Below, piece by piece: positions 1 through 11,942 of a stretch of DNA of 64,000 nt (positions are counted from its first letter, which is position 1; every line of letters starts with the position of its first letter). The notes under the pieces were generated by a model. That model was not told the origin of the DNA. It did no database searches and worked only from the letters and a program-made list of their open reading frames with translations. The stretch comes from Serpula lacrymans var. lacrymans S7.9 (Eukaryota; Basidiomycota; Agaricomycetes; Boletales; Serpulaceae). Position numbers and translations under genes: made by a program. The stretch covers positions 2,347,170-2,411,169 of the forward strand of contig NW_006763290.1 in the NCBI RefSeq assembly GCF_000218685.1. Reading direction: 5' to 3'.

Positions 1-364
1 AATATTCATAATAATGGCTAAGGACCCAATACACTCCTTCAAAGTATTCGCATAGGCCTCTGGATTCATAATGGATACAATATTAGTATGTGAGCAATTT
101 TTATTAGCATAAACGGTGAATGATACCCGAATTACTGAAGATATTATTGTCACTCACTCACTCATGATCATAGCACTGAATATTATTTATTGGCCCACGG
201 CGTGGATATAACACTATCTCCACCAGTACTAGTACTAGAACCCGTATGCATGTATGTCATTTATCGATCCCATAGCCGTGACTATACTCGCATATGCGAT
301 CCTATAGCTAGCACTGTATTCCTCATGCATATCTCGGAGGTAGGCTTCACCATGCTTCTGACAC
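1..364. other. No gene recognised (window left edge)
   Basis: AT-rich sequence at the left edge with only short, shadow-like open frames. I see no recognisable protein, repeat end or RNA here. Confidence 0.4.
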
Positions 365-904
365 ATGCCTTTAGGCTTATATTTTAAAAGGATCATCATA
401 TCTGGCCAATTGCTCAGACCACAGACAAATATCCCCACTCTAGTACTTATGGTCATCCTACGAAATCAACCAATCGGTCTGATGGTAATATCATTCTCAG
501 TTGTAATACATATATGCTTACTGCTTGATATATTGCAGCGCAGGAACACTACAATGGGGCACATTTACTCTTACAAGGCTGATCGACCCCTACCACTTTT
601 GTTTGGCGTTCAGGTCGATCATCTGAGCGGTTTGGACCGCCTCCCTTTCATCGACATAGAAGAAAGCCTTCATCCAGTGTACTGCCACACAGCTTATGAT
701 TGCATTGTGACTATAGGCCGCTACAAGTTCCTTGTATGCGGATATTACAATCCAGATATTCCTCAAAATAGATCACTTCAAAAGCTTGCCCCCAATTTTA
801 TTTGGTGGGGCGAGATTGTTGTCTTGTACATGGGAATTCAGGTTCCTTTCCTTGCACACAGACATTGTGGCGCATCAATTGTACGCCGGGCAGTCGCAAT
901 GTAA
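365..904 (+). CDS. Possible exon of an unknown fungal protein
   Basis: A 179-codon open frame whose second half has the composition of real protein. From about residue 60 it carries a run of aromatic and charged residues, with NRSLQKLAPNFIWWGEI near residue 135 and VVLYMGIQVPFLAHR just after. The arrangement resembles repeat-associated proteins common in agaricomycetes, but I cannot name a family. The start is uncertain because residues 1-55 look less coding and an upstream intron is likely. The frame closes near 904; the gene may continue through an intron. It could be the end of a transposon accessory gene lying mostly outside the window. No function is proposed. Confidence 0.35.
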   Translation: MPLGLYFKRIIISGQLLRPQTNIPTLVLMVILRNQPIGLMVISFSVVIHICLLLDILQRRNTTMGHIYSYKADRPLPLLFGVQVDHLSGLDRLPFIDIEESLHPVYCHTAYDCIVTIGRYKFLVCGYYNPDIPQNRSLQKLAPNFIWWGEIVVLYMGIQVPFLAHRHCGASIVRRAVAM

Positions 905-1300
905 GCACACGAGTGCTTTGACTATACCCTCTGATCATGACTCACGAGGACCGACAGATATATGGGTGATTACTTAACAGCTCTCAACCTCAACAAACCT
1001 CCTTCTTCAAGCATCGAGGATAGCAGCGTAAGTGTCTACAATGTGTGCCTAATGCTATGCTTACCCTAGCCAGATCTAGTCTCGTCAACTCATGCATGCA
1101 CATCCGGTTTTAAAAATTGTATATTTTGTACCCATAGATTTTATGCAGAAGTATGTGTCAGTTACATGTACAAATTATTCAACTATGTCTGCAGGCATTG
1201 ATGCTGCTCGTTGGCTCATACCTCGCTTCTTCATGTCATCCTTTCTATAATCATCACCGATGTTTTGTTTTTCTAAATGATTATAAACATTTTTTGTGCT
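905..1300. other. No gene recognised
   Basis: No convincing coding frame or repeat structure seen between the possible plus-strand exon and the minus-strand exon that follows. Confidence 0.35.
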
Positions 1301-1302
1301 CT

Positions 1303-1740
1303 TCAAGATCCAGCTGGGGGTCTCATCTACCGGTTGCACTCGAAGAACACGTAGAGAGTTCAGTGGATGCACAATAGTGAGACTGTTCATCAAGTATTGA
1401 GCAGTGATAGACAACCATCCATCTTCGAGCCGTAACCAAACTTGTTTGGACTTATCAAGTAAGTTCTCATGGATATAGATATCAGAAACACCAACTCGCA
1501 GGCGACTGGATGGTGCGGAGATTGGCCCTTGAGATGATGATTTAAACCAACACGTTGACCCAGAATCTTGCTTTGATTTGAAGGGGCGCTCGTTACAAAC
1601 CGGTAAGTCGGGACGACCATCTCGTGCATGTTTTGGACTATACATATACAGGTTCAGAAAAGGAGCACTAGCATCAGAACATTGAGCACGCTCGACCAGC
1701 CGCTTATGTGTACGTACAATGTATTGACATCATGTGGTCT
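1303..1740 (-). CDS. Exon of an unknown minus-strand protein
   Basis: The minus strand reads openly here with coding-like composition. It includes RDGRPDLPVCNERPF about a third of the way in, then RLRVGVSDIYIHEN and KQVWLRLEDGWLSI. The frame extends upstream of its first methionine through a basic stretch (HKRLVERAQC), so this is probably an internal or last exon, not a separate gene. It may belong to the same minus-strand gene as the exons at 2.2-2.7 and 3.2-6.2 kb, but the joining introns were not resolved. The family looks like a repeat-associated fungal protein. I do not know its function. Confidence 0.4.
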
Positions 1741-2199
1741 TGGCATCTTCTGCACCTCGGGAGCAGCTACTGAAACTAAAACCAGCTCATCTACAAGAGC
1801 TTGGCGAATGACAGGTGACGTTGTTTTTTCAACATGAAAACCTGAAGGTGTACTATCCGTACAAAAGCCAATCAGATTACAGGAGGAATGAGGGAAGAGA
1901 GTTTTGTACCTGTCGGCCTGTTCATGCGATGAGGTATTTCCCGCGTCTATACCATCACTTTGCTGAAGGACACGCGGTGGCCTTGCCTGGTATCTGGTAG
2001 ATCTAAAGTAATGATATTGGGTTGGATCCGGAGGAGAAGAAAGGGGACCTCGTACGTTGGTTCGAATTCCTGCGTGACGGATATTTTACTCATTGATGTA
2101 GCTAGGTCTGTATCATCACTACCCTGGCAGTCTTACACTGATGTTGATTTGGCTTTGCCAGAAGAGGTGGGCGAGGGTGAAGATGGAATCCCAGGCCTA

Positions 2200-2690
2200 G
2201 ATATAAATGCGTTTTATCAGTATGATCACTTGTATGATCGTATAATGAGACTTCCCCAATGTTTTCATTTTCTTCTGAGCTGGAATCAGAGTATGTGGTA
2301 GGAATGTGATATATGACCCTGCAAGGCTAAGCGAACTTCGTGAGCATTGATCAGATCGGACACTGATCAGCATACATACATCGTCCTCGGCCAGAACAAA
2401 CTCCTTCTGAGCACTTGAAATCAACGGTAAAGTACGACGATTAGGAGCTAAGCCGGTGGGAGTGACGGGCATTGTTGTACAACCACTGGGCCAGATTTAT
2501 AAGCTGACAGCAAAGAGCAGGCGGACTCGAGCTTGTCCAAGTTTTGCAGAGCTTGGCCGCTTCTGAAAACAGCCTCATCAGAGTACGCCCGCAACGAGGA
2601 ACACTTGTAAACATATGGTTTGGCTGCCACTTTGAAAATGATTGATGACCAGATATGGGTTATGAGTTGGTAAAGAAAGCCTCGAGGCAT
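2200..2690 (-). CDS. Possible minus-strand exons, unknown protein
   Basis: Two overlapping minus-strand frames (2448-2690 and 2197-2472) show moderate coding character, for example RRTLPLISSAQKEFVLAEDD. They may be adjacent exons of a gene spanning much of the first 6.2 kb on the minus strand. No domain was recognised. A plus-strand frame at 1960-2301 overlaps and is considered less likely. Confidence 0.25.
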
Positions 2691-3239
2691 TGCACTACAT
2701 CGAGAGAAACCTCAATGAGGAAGATATTGATGGAGTACATAAAACGGCGGGCTGACAGACAGTGGGAAAATGGGAAGGAAAATGTAGATCTAGATGCATA
2801 GACTATCTAAATGCCATGTGGCATCAAGTGGGTAGATGGATATCAAAGGAGGATAAGAGTATAAACGTGGGAGGAGAGCAAGTAAAACTTAGAACATAGG
2901 TTGTGGGTGACGTTGTGTGATATCTTTAAAGGCGGCAGAGCGCAGAGATGATTAGGGTTGAGATAATTGAATCTGAAGGAGGAGAAAACAAGAAAGGAAG
3001 TTTGTGTGGGTAAAAGGAGGAGAGCTGGAGTCGGCAGAGGAAGCCTTCTTTGAGGGGTGGATATGGTGGAGGAAAGAAGGAAGAGGATGTTGATGAAGTA
3101 GTGGATGATCGTGACGGTATCGATGAGAGGCAATGTGGAAATTGATGTATTATAGACAGCTGAGCAAAGAAATAAGGATCAATACAATGACTCATGTACC
3201 ATAATGATTTTAATTACATACACCAGACTAGCATAGACA
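2691..3239. other. No gene recognised; low-complexity purine-rich stretch
   Basis: The plus strand is rich in G and A (about 2960-3080), so the minus strand shows proline- and serine-rich pseudo-frames. These look like composition artefacts. Nothing else is seen. Confidence 0.4.
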
Positions 3240-6203
3240 TCACATACACATTCCTATCTTACATATCACCTGGTCATGAATCAAGACATATCTGTGATAT
3301 TTGACGTCAACAACCTGAACAAGGTGATGCGGGGTTGAATGGAAAATCATATACAATATTAATATAATAGTGCTTACTGTAATATTTGAGGATCGTGGCT
3401 GAAATCGTATTCCTCCTCCAAAGGATGGATTATGAACCGTCTGTTGGTATCGCTTTGCACGGAGAGCCACTTGTGGCAATAAGCATTGATGGGGAAACCA
3501 GGTACAAACATGTTGCTCGAACTGTATTTCAACTGTGCGACTCGAAGGCGAGCCCACGCACCTCGTTTATCTTGGGCAATCTTGCGGTTGATGGCATGAA
3601 TAGCGTCAAAGGCCCTTAACCAAGATGTAACAACGGAAGCTCGGAATTGAGGCTCCACAATCTTGAAATAGTTATGACCATTGAATTCATCGTCTGATTT
3701 GTCGCTCGACATTCCATCAGGTCCTAACTGTTGGAGTATCTTGACGTGACGGTCAAATGCACCTTGGAATGTACTGTCTGTGGCGACGTCTAGTCAACGG
3801 TGAAAAAGCTTCCCATTTGTTAAATAAACGGTCACTCATATTGTAAATAAATAAAGAACATACCGAATGCTTCCATTGCATACAATTTTCACGCACCACA
3901 TGTAGCTTCTTCTCTTGACTAGATTTAGACAGTCTTGCCCATTTTGCCTTAAGGCCCTTGACATGTGTATGAAACTGGCGCATGACGGTTTGCAGTGCCA
4001 CATACGTTTTATCGATGCCGTGGAATGAAACACAGTCATCGGCAAATACGCGAGCTGCTGACTTGTTCCATGGGCTCCTAGGTCCAGAGACAGTGTCAAT
4101 ACAGAAGTGGTCGACAGTGCAGCAAGGAGGACAGTTGAGGCCTTTTTCAACGCTGGCTTTCCATGTTGTTGCAAAAAGTTTCAACTCCACTGTAGTTACC
4201 ATTGAAGCGAGTTTGGACGTGCCAAGAAGCCTGTCGATATGAGATGCAACTGGACACTGTTACTAATGTTAGCATCCTTAACTATATAGCAAGAATACAC
4301 ATACAGCGATTCTTTTGGAGAGATCTGGTCGGTGGACAGGATGCCTGGTAAGCTTATGATTCAGCTTTGAACGAAGAACGTCGAGACCAGAGGGGTCTTT
4401 GTGCATGGTGCAATCTACACCAACAAGTGCCTCTTTGCACCCCTTGACTGACTGCTTGATCCCTTGAATGAGTTTAAACAGCTCCTGCATATCTGAACAT
4501 GTCGGGGTAGACTCCCTTGCCAAATTGATTTCTCTTGGGGGACCTCTTTGGAATTGATCATCCTCCGCCTCTTGGTTACTCCCATCATTCTCATCATCGG
4601 TGTCCATATCCTTCTCCATATCCGCCTCCTCCTTCTGTATCTCCTTGTTGGCATCCATATCCTCCTCCGTATCTATCTCCTCCGTATCTATCTCCTCCCC
4701 CATCTTCATCTCCTTGTCATGGTCGGCCTCATTAGCATGGCTGGTGGGTTTACTTTGCGCAGTGGATTCATAGGGATTAGTATCGGGTTCACAGGGTGGT
4801 GCACCAAGGCCAGAGGCTGGCGTGTCATCTCGACAACCAGCAGGTATGGATCTTATGAGGGGGGGATAGCGATAACTACTAACAGTAGAAAATTCAGGGA
4901 AAGGAGGCTGCGGGGAGGGTGGTTGCTCGGGGATTGGCGATAGCACTTGATCTTTGCGATGTTCCACAGAACATTCAATGGGGAAAAATAGGGGGGTGCA
5001 AATAGTGGGGAATGAGTGATTGTATCTTTGAGGAGTGGGCGTTTTCTCGACGTTGCCGGGAGGTTGTTCTGTGCGTATTGATGAGCTAATAGTTGGCAGC
5101 AGTGTAGCAGATATTGTAGGAGGGGGTACTTTCTCCTTCGAAATATCTAGATAATCAATGGATCAATAGTTAACAGCTGACAGATAAGATGAGAAAAAAA
5201 CGTACTGAATGCTGCGCGGAGGATGGAGCTTTCAAGATGACCGGGGAGAAGATCTGTTTTCTGCTTGGGCTAATGGTCGGCTTGAGCGTAGCGGATGCTG
5301 TGGAAGGGGATAATTTCTCTTGCAATATGTGTCAATAAACTATGGTAGATACATCTTATAGAATGAAAGACCTACCGAATGTTGTGCGGAGGATAGGATC
5401 CAGCTGGTAATGCGAGTCTGCTGCAACAGCATGTTTGGAGAGGCGAGGTTTGGAAGACTGGCTGCGCAAAGATTCGGTGGGGGTTGGTTGCAAATGTACG
5501 TCTGACGGCTCACATGCACTTGGAGGAGGAGGGGTGGGATTTGGAGAGCCATGTGCAGAATACATCAGGTCCTCTGTAGAATTTGCAGCTTGAAATGCGG
5601 TCCCCAAGAAGTGATCTGGTTGACGTTGATATAACTGTCAACTTGTAATTTCAGGAAATGACTGAAGACGAACTCACCAGCGGATCCTGCACGACTCTGA
5701 GATGGTACCAGTGTATCTTTGTGGCTAACTACTCTGACTACTTTACAGGTAAATATAAGCAAAACAATGTTGGATGTGCCTGCGGAATTGAAATTCACCA
5801 GATTTCCCTTTGTCCATGGAGCTTTCTCGCATTTCCTGACTTTGGTTTGCATCTAACATCATACAGTGAGTGTGAGCTAGATACGTGAACACTTGCACTT
5901 ACGGAGTCCTGAGGTACTGTTGTCAGCGCCAGGAAAATGAGCCGTTTGATTTGTAGTATAAGCTTGAAGCGCTGCTGGATAGCATCGTGTACTACCTCTT
6001 GGGCGCCTGCGCCCATGGTCAATAGATTCGGTACCGTTAGTTTTTGATTGGGATTTCTGAACACCCCGTCGCTGTCGTGACTCAGGATCCTGGCGGATGT
6101 TTGAGGTTTCCACTAAAATACACTGATAAATAAAGTCATCCCATTGACAGGCAATATAGGAATTCTTACCACTTTTCTGGGACTGAGAACAAGTAAGAGG
6201 CAT
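3240..6203 (-). CDS. Multi-exon transposon accessory-type protein
   Basis: Several minus-strand exons in series read as one protein, transcribed away from the Plavaka-like transposase that starts at 6848. In order they give a serine/proline-rich N-terminus (6203-5350), an acidic block rich in Glu and Asp (4278-4967), a Cys-containing block (3753-4202, including CCTVDHFCIDTVSGPRSPWN), a block with NGHNYFKIVEPQFRASVV and FPINAYCHKWL (3374-3712, ending near YDFSHDP), and a short exon near 3285-3330 (VVDVKYHRYVLIHD). Proteins of this build recur in agaricomycete repeats beside transposases. I recall the type but not a formal family name, and no reaction can be assigned. Introns are plausible GT..AG stretches of about 50-60 nt, but exact borders were not resolved. 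The divergent arrangement suggests a two-gene mobile element. It may be decayed. Confidence 0.5.
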
Positions 6204-6847
6204 GTCTCTATAGATGTGAATTTATTGAATAGTCTGCGAGCTAAGGATGATCAGAAAGAAAGTACTTGCCAGAATACGTTGAGTTGTGATGAGTTGTGAA
6301 TAAAGGATACATACGGGCGATATAAAAATGAGACGCATGACGCATGTCAGTATTGAGACTCGTGGCCGGCATCAATAATCAGAAATCTGGCGCGTGTACC
6401 TTGCAACTGATCGTCTAACCAACTAACCAAATCTCTTTACATGTGCTGGATCCGCTGGACGACATCTTCAAGTGATGGTCATGGATGTACGCGTGCCAAC
6501 CCTACTAAGTCCATATGGTGACCCTGACCCGATTTTGAAGCATCTTGACTTGAGGTGAACGTGAGCTCGGCTAATGCGTGGCTGGAAAAACGTGAAGGGG
6601 GCGAGGTAGCAGTATTACAACGACGTGAGGCAGTCTCAGTCTCTGGCGTCCATTGATAAGGGGAGAACAAACAGATTGATTGCTGAGATTGAACTGGGTT
6701 AGAATATTAGCCACACTCACCCTGTCCTTGCAGCATTCGCGGACTTGCTGGACTGCGGCATCATCCCGGGCCCTCGGTCAATCCAGGTGTAGTACTACAT
6801 CACGATTCAGCATTGTAGTGCTTAGCCTATCCCACAGGTCATTCGAC
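6204..6847. promoter_or_regulatory. Divergent intergenic region
   Basis: The stretch of about 640 bp lies between the minus-strand accessory-type gene and the plus-strand transposase and presumably holds both promoters. Short frames in it (6479-6670 minus, 6680 plus) look like shadows or N-terminal scraps. No clear TATA box was identified. Confidence 0.3.
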
Positions 6848-9800
6848 ATGCCTCCTCGCAAGAAGTTCGTTATTTGTCAGTGCAAGTCCTACTGTAGGTC
6901 TTACAATCTGTCAACCAAACAATTTGAGGGAGAGGGAAGACTTCAAAGTCGTTCCACCAGAGACAATCACGTCCGAGACGACTTGCGCCAAACTTCTTGT
7001 TTGAAAACCCACTCCAGTCCGCTTCATCAGGCCTCAGGACCATTTAACGATGAGGCTTTTTTAAATCAAATCTCACTCATTTGATTCTTTATCTCCGAGG
7101 TTCAGCTTTATGCGGCACTTCCTGTCACCCAACACACAGTGCCGTTCGTCTTTATACAAGTTCCTCGACTACATGGAACGTATGAACATCCACCGACAGC
7201 AAAATTAGTGTAACCAAATCATGGCAAACATCGCTTGTGTCCAACACGTAGAACTAATGTCCCTCTTTTCACCAGGGAGAACCACTTGTGTGAAATTGCA
7301 GGCCTTATCCAATCTTTTGATTGTGCAGACGACGTAGAAGTTCTTAACAAACTCATTTACAAACAATTGTACTGGCTAAGTGAGGAGAAAGAAGCTCAAT
7401 GGATGCAGCAGCAGATTGCCTGTGATCACCCCAATAATGTTGTCATTGGCACTGGTGCGTACTATTTGCCTTTCTGTGTACATACTTGTCCTTGAAATAG
7501 ATAAATAGATATTTACTTTACTCCACGAGGACTTGAGAGCTCTCTTGCAAAAGCAGTGTCACTCTTATCCCTTATACTGGGTGACATTTTTTTCATGCCC
7601 CAGAGAGCCTTACGTGTACAGCTGGCAGGTATTCAAGATGCCCTCCGGGCAAACTATGCGCCAGAAAGGATCACAAGTCTCATTCCCAAAGACCCGCGCA
7701 CCCCTTTGCATACAGTCCACCTTCATAATTCTTTGTGCACGTATCTATGCTGTCCCACCAGTCATCCCTGTGGTGCGGCTCTATGGGAGCCACGAGATTT
7801 CGGGAAACGTACACTGTACGTACCTCGCCGTAAATACATCCATCACGATCTCAAATCTTGGGTTGGATGGCTCCTTTCTCGTCCAGGAATGGAGGATTTA
7901 CTACAAAGCAATAGTAATCCAGCTGGCCCACCCTTTGATGGTGATTCGCCTATTGATGATGTCTGGCTTTCCAAAATGGTTCTTGATTTGAAAGACCCAT
8001 CTGGAAGTCCTTTTCTTCCAGGACCGCCTCAAGAACTATGGCTAGTCTTCAACCTTAGTGGAGATGGGTTCAACCCTTTTCACATGAAGACAGCTAAACA
8101 AATGGCTTTGACATTTGGCTTATGGCTCGTTTTACTCAACCTGCCGTCCCATTTACGATTTCTTCCAGAGAATGTTTTCCCAGTTGGTTTCATTCCAGGG
8201 CCTCACCATCCATTGTTGGAGGATATTAACTATGCACTACAACTACTAGTCAATGAACTGAAAGATTTCTGGCAGCCAGGCATTTTTCTCTCTCGAACCT
8301 ACAAGCACCGCCACGGCAGGCTTGTCCTTGCCATGCTTTTGGCACTCATTTCTGACATGCTGGCAGCTCGCCAGATAGGTGGTTTTCCCGGCTCTGCGAT
8401 AGCTCACTATTTTTGCACCCACTGTGATCTCAACTACGATGACATTGAGGTATTGGACAAAAGTGAATGGCCTATGAAAGATGGGAAACACCACCGTTGT
8501 TGTGCTGAAAAGTGGAGAGATGCTAGGAGCAAAGAGGAAAGGAACTCATTACTAAAAGTGTACGGAGCACAATGGACAGCTCTGTTGGACTTACCATACT
8601 GGAATCCTGTTGTGTCAGCAACCATAGAGTCCATGCATGCCCTGGATCTTGGTTTATTGCAACACCACTGCCGTACTTTATTCCAAATCGATACCACCAG
8701 CAACGGCGGGGATGGATCCACCCAAAACTACCACCCTGCAAAGGAAAAACGGGTGACCACTGACAGGGAGAAGCCATTAGTACGAAAGTGTCTAAAACTG
8801 ATCGGAGAGAACTCACCGACCTTACAGGATGATCTCATGAGTATGACCCGAAGGGTTCTCTATTCCATTTGCGTCGACCTCACTATCCTTGGCCCTGGGC
8901 ATAAGTTGATCGTCGGAACGAAGTGGATCTTGGTTCAAAACATATGTTTATGGGTGTGTCAGTCAAACTTTTGGCAGGTGGCCTGTGTGTGCTTATTGTG
9001 TGTACATCATAGCGACACCCCCCCAATTTTACAGATGCTCGTAGGAAAGCTCTCCAAGAGGCTGTCAAGATCTATAATGTGTCTTATAGGGGATCACAAG
9101 CTGATAAGGAGGAGTCCGACTCAGTTGTGGAAGATGACCTATCCGACACTGGTATATCCAAAGATTTTGTTGATGAATCTGACGATGCTGGCTCCATTGA
9201 CATGGAGAATATTGGCCATGAGGATGTAAAGGAGGATGTTTGGCCCCCACCCAAGGAAAATAGACCTAAACAATCCAAACATTCACTCCCTACCGTAAAT
9301 AACCTCACCAAAAACGATCTTCGCTTGGCAGCGCGGTATATTCGTCATTTAACTGATGATGATGATAATTTACCCAACGAGGCCCTTTATTGACAACTAA
9401 CCACAAAAATTCTATCTTATATCTCTGAGCTGATAGGAAATCACAGGCAGTATAACTCCAAGAGAGAACTTTTTGACAGTATCAAGTATCAAGTATCGGA
9501 TCATTGGTATGTGTTCCGATTGTTTCGACACTTATTGGCTAATCATCTACTCATAGGTGAACGAGTCGGACGACCACAAAAACACCCTTTGTTCTTATGT
9601 ACATGTCTCCTCGCCTCGTCATGCTCTTGGAAAGGATGTGATGGCGGCTGTATGGGAAGATATGGAAAGTACCATATTGCCATCCTGGATCAGTTGTGCT
9701 CCTCCTGACTGGGGCACTACTACACGTGGCAAACTCAAAGCTAATAACTGGCATACTATTTGCACAATCCATCTCCCTATCACCCTTATTCGGTTGTGGT

Positions 9801-10835
9801 GTAACAACATTGGTCGACGACGGGACATGCTTCAAAATTTTATGGATCTAGTCAGTGCTGTCCGAATTGCCAACGTGCAAGTGACTTCACGAAGTCAGAT
9901 TCAAGCTTACAATAAGCATATATTCTGCTACGTTGATGGGATAAAACGACTCTATCCCGACCAGCGACTCAGACCCAATCACCATGCGGCCCTCCATATG
10001 GGTGACATGATGGATTTGTTTGGTCCAGTCTATTCTCACAAAGCGCCGTTCTACGAGCGCTATATCCATGTTCTGCAACGTTTGAACACGAACAAAAAAT
10101 TTGGTGCGTTCGGATGTACGTTACAAGTCTAATTTGATCTGTTCAGCATTATGCGTTCTAGGTGAAATCGAGCAAACCTTTATGGAGACTATGTCTCGGT
10201 CATCCATTATTCGGGCTACACTGGCTGACAATCCAGAAGTACGCGCTTTATTGTTGGAAACAGTGCAGACTTTGGATAGTGTTGTACAAGAAGATGCATG
10301 TGGTATACATCTTGCATATCTGCTAGACCCTAATCAACCCAACAGCAGCGTCAATAACAGATCTGAGCCATGTTTTTTAGGAGACGACAAATATCACCTT
10401 CTAATGGATCTCCTTTAGTCTACAGGCATCACTGACAGCTATACAACAAGACAGGTAGTCTCATTGGATCAATTATCTATCCGAGGAGTAAGATATGGGA
10501 CAGAAAAATCTCGAGCATGGCACGATAGCCATGTTATCTTTCTCGCACAACGCATAGAAGAGGTGCAATGGGCAGGCACCATTCAAACTATTTTTCGTCT
10601 TGATGTGCCTCTCCTACAACCAGAACAATCGGAACACAACAAGTTCTACGCGACAGTTCTCGAATATGGCCTAGTCGAGCCAAGTAAGGATCCATATTGA
10701 GTATATGGATTTGCTGCAGGTTACATTTGCGATGCAAGGCCGATACGACAACACGTAATCAAGTTGCCACAAATAATTTGTCACTTTGCAAAAATGCCTA
10801 TGGAGGTCGGGGGTCAGGACTTTATTCACGTCCTG
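6848..10835 (+). pseudogene. Plavaka-like DNA transposase, inactivated
   Basis: A large multi-exon transposase of the Plavaka type (CACTA-related, common in agaricomycetes). The start at 6848 opens with a Cys-rich N-terminus (FVICQCKSYCRSYN). The main body (7520-8945) contains YVPRRKYIHHDLKSWV, ELWLVFNLSGDGFNPFHMK, a Cys/His pair (HYFCTHCDLNYDD) and ATIESMHALDLGLLQHHCR. An intron probably spans about 8950-9034, followed by an acidic segment. The 9557-10110 exon has NWHTICTIHLPITLIRLW and PNHHAALHMGD; the C-terminus carries KLPQIICHFAKMPMEVGG. Introns are about 50-85 nt. In-frame stops occur at about 10416 and at 10698 (within DPY-stop-VYGFAAG), so the copy seems dead unless small unseen introns remove them. 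The protein would bind element ends and catalyse excision. It sits divergently from the accessory-type gene at 3.2-6.2 kb. Confidence 0.75.
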
Positions 10836-11942
10836 CCATTGGACAGGGTATGCACATTTGTTCTTGTATTGCGTCCAGTATTACTCACCAGGATTTTAGC
10901 TCATGCAATCGTTTGATGTGGAATAATGTAACTGACAACAATGCTGCAAATATATTCATTTTGTTTGTATTTGTTGAATGTAGTTATGCACTGTCATTGA
11001 GAGATAACAAAGACCAAATTCCATGAACACTCTCGGGGCAAACAGTCCAGTATTTTATTCGCCTTGAGGAAACATCAGATCCTTGAGTACACGGACAGAG
11101 AAGACCACCTACATCGTTATATAGAACGGGACGAGAACAAAATGAGAACAATTTTTTGATGAAGATCTTGCTTGTTGCGATTATAAATGGGAGCACTGGT
11201 ACACCGTACAGGGCAAGTATAGTAAGTGTAGATGAGAACACGTCAGACTTGGATCAGATTATCGAGGAAACAACGGCAGCCATGAAATCTGGGAAGACGG
11301 GTGGATGGTCACGGTGATCACGCAACTAGGCGAGGAATGGATGAACTTACCGCTGCAATCCAAATGCGCAGGTACATCATTTGTTGCCCTGGATGATAGA
11401 GAACCAATCAGATACCACACAAAGTAGAAAAATAGAAAAAAAAACTTACAGTTTTCAGTGCAGATCATTGACCAGGATGTCTAACAAAAGTGTCGTACAA
11501 CGCAGCCTCAGCATCACAGTGTGTGACTAGTGTGACACTAGGTAAGTCTTCGATTGAAGCGCTGCTTTGATTGTAAATCAAACGTGCGATAAGATAAAAC
11601 AAACAGTCCAGGGATATGTTTGGGGATTTTTTCTAATAAAAGGCTGCAGATAAATGAGAAAAATATATGGGAATATTTCAAAAATATTATTATCATAAAA
11701 TCACTGATTCAATGGTGGAGAATTTTATATTTAATTCTCTGATAATATTCTAAATATCTTCTCCATAAATATCATCATATTAAATATCAGCATTGAGTGT
11801 GATTTTTTTGACAATGTGCTGATCAATTGCAAAGATTATATTGTGAGATGATAATGATTTTTTCCACTCTCAAAGCTGCAGACATAGGCAATATTGATTG
11901 GGAATTATATTTTGAAAATTATCTATTTATTTCCCTAGGTCA
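10836..11942. other. No gene recognised; AT-rich flank
   Basis: About 1.1 kb without a convincing gene. It contains a small perfect inverted repeat at 11527-11541 (7-bp arms, one-base centre) and an AT-rich stretch (11600-11930) with several ATATT-type repeats. Element ends of the Plavaka copy or the target of the copia insertion may lie here, but none was defined. Confidence 0.35.

Noticed and set aside
2843..3195. Minus-strand Ser/Pro/Leu-rich frames
   Set aside because: They arise from a purine-rich plus strand; no conserved motif, no splice context, and two frames overlap equally well.
11527..11541. CTAGTGT/ACACTAG palindrome as a CACTA-type terminal repeat
   Set aside because: Only 7 bp, both arms adjacent, and no matching end was found on the other side of the Plavaka-like copy.
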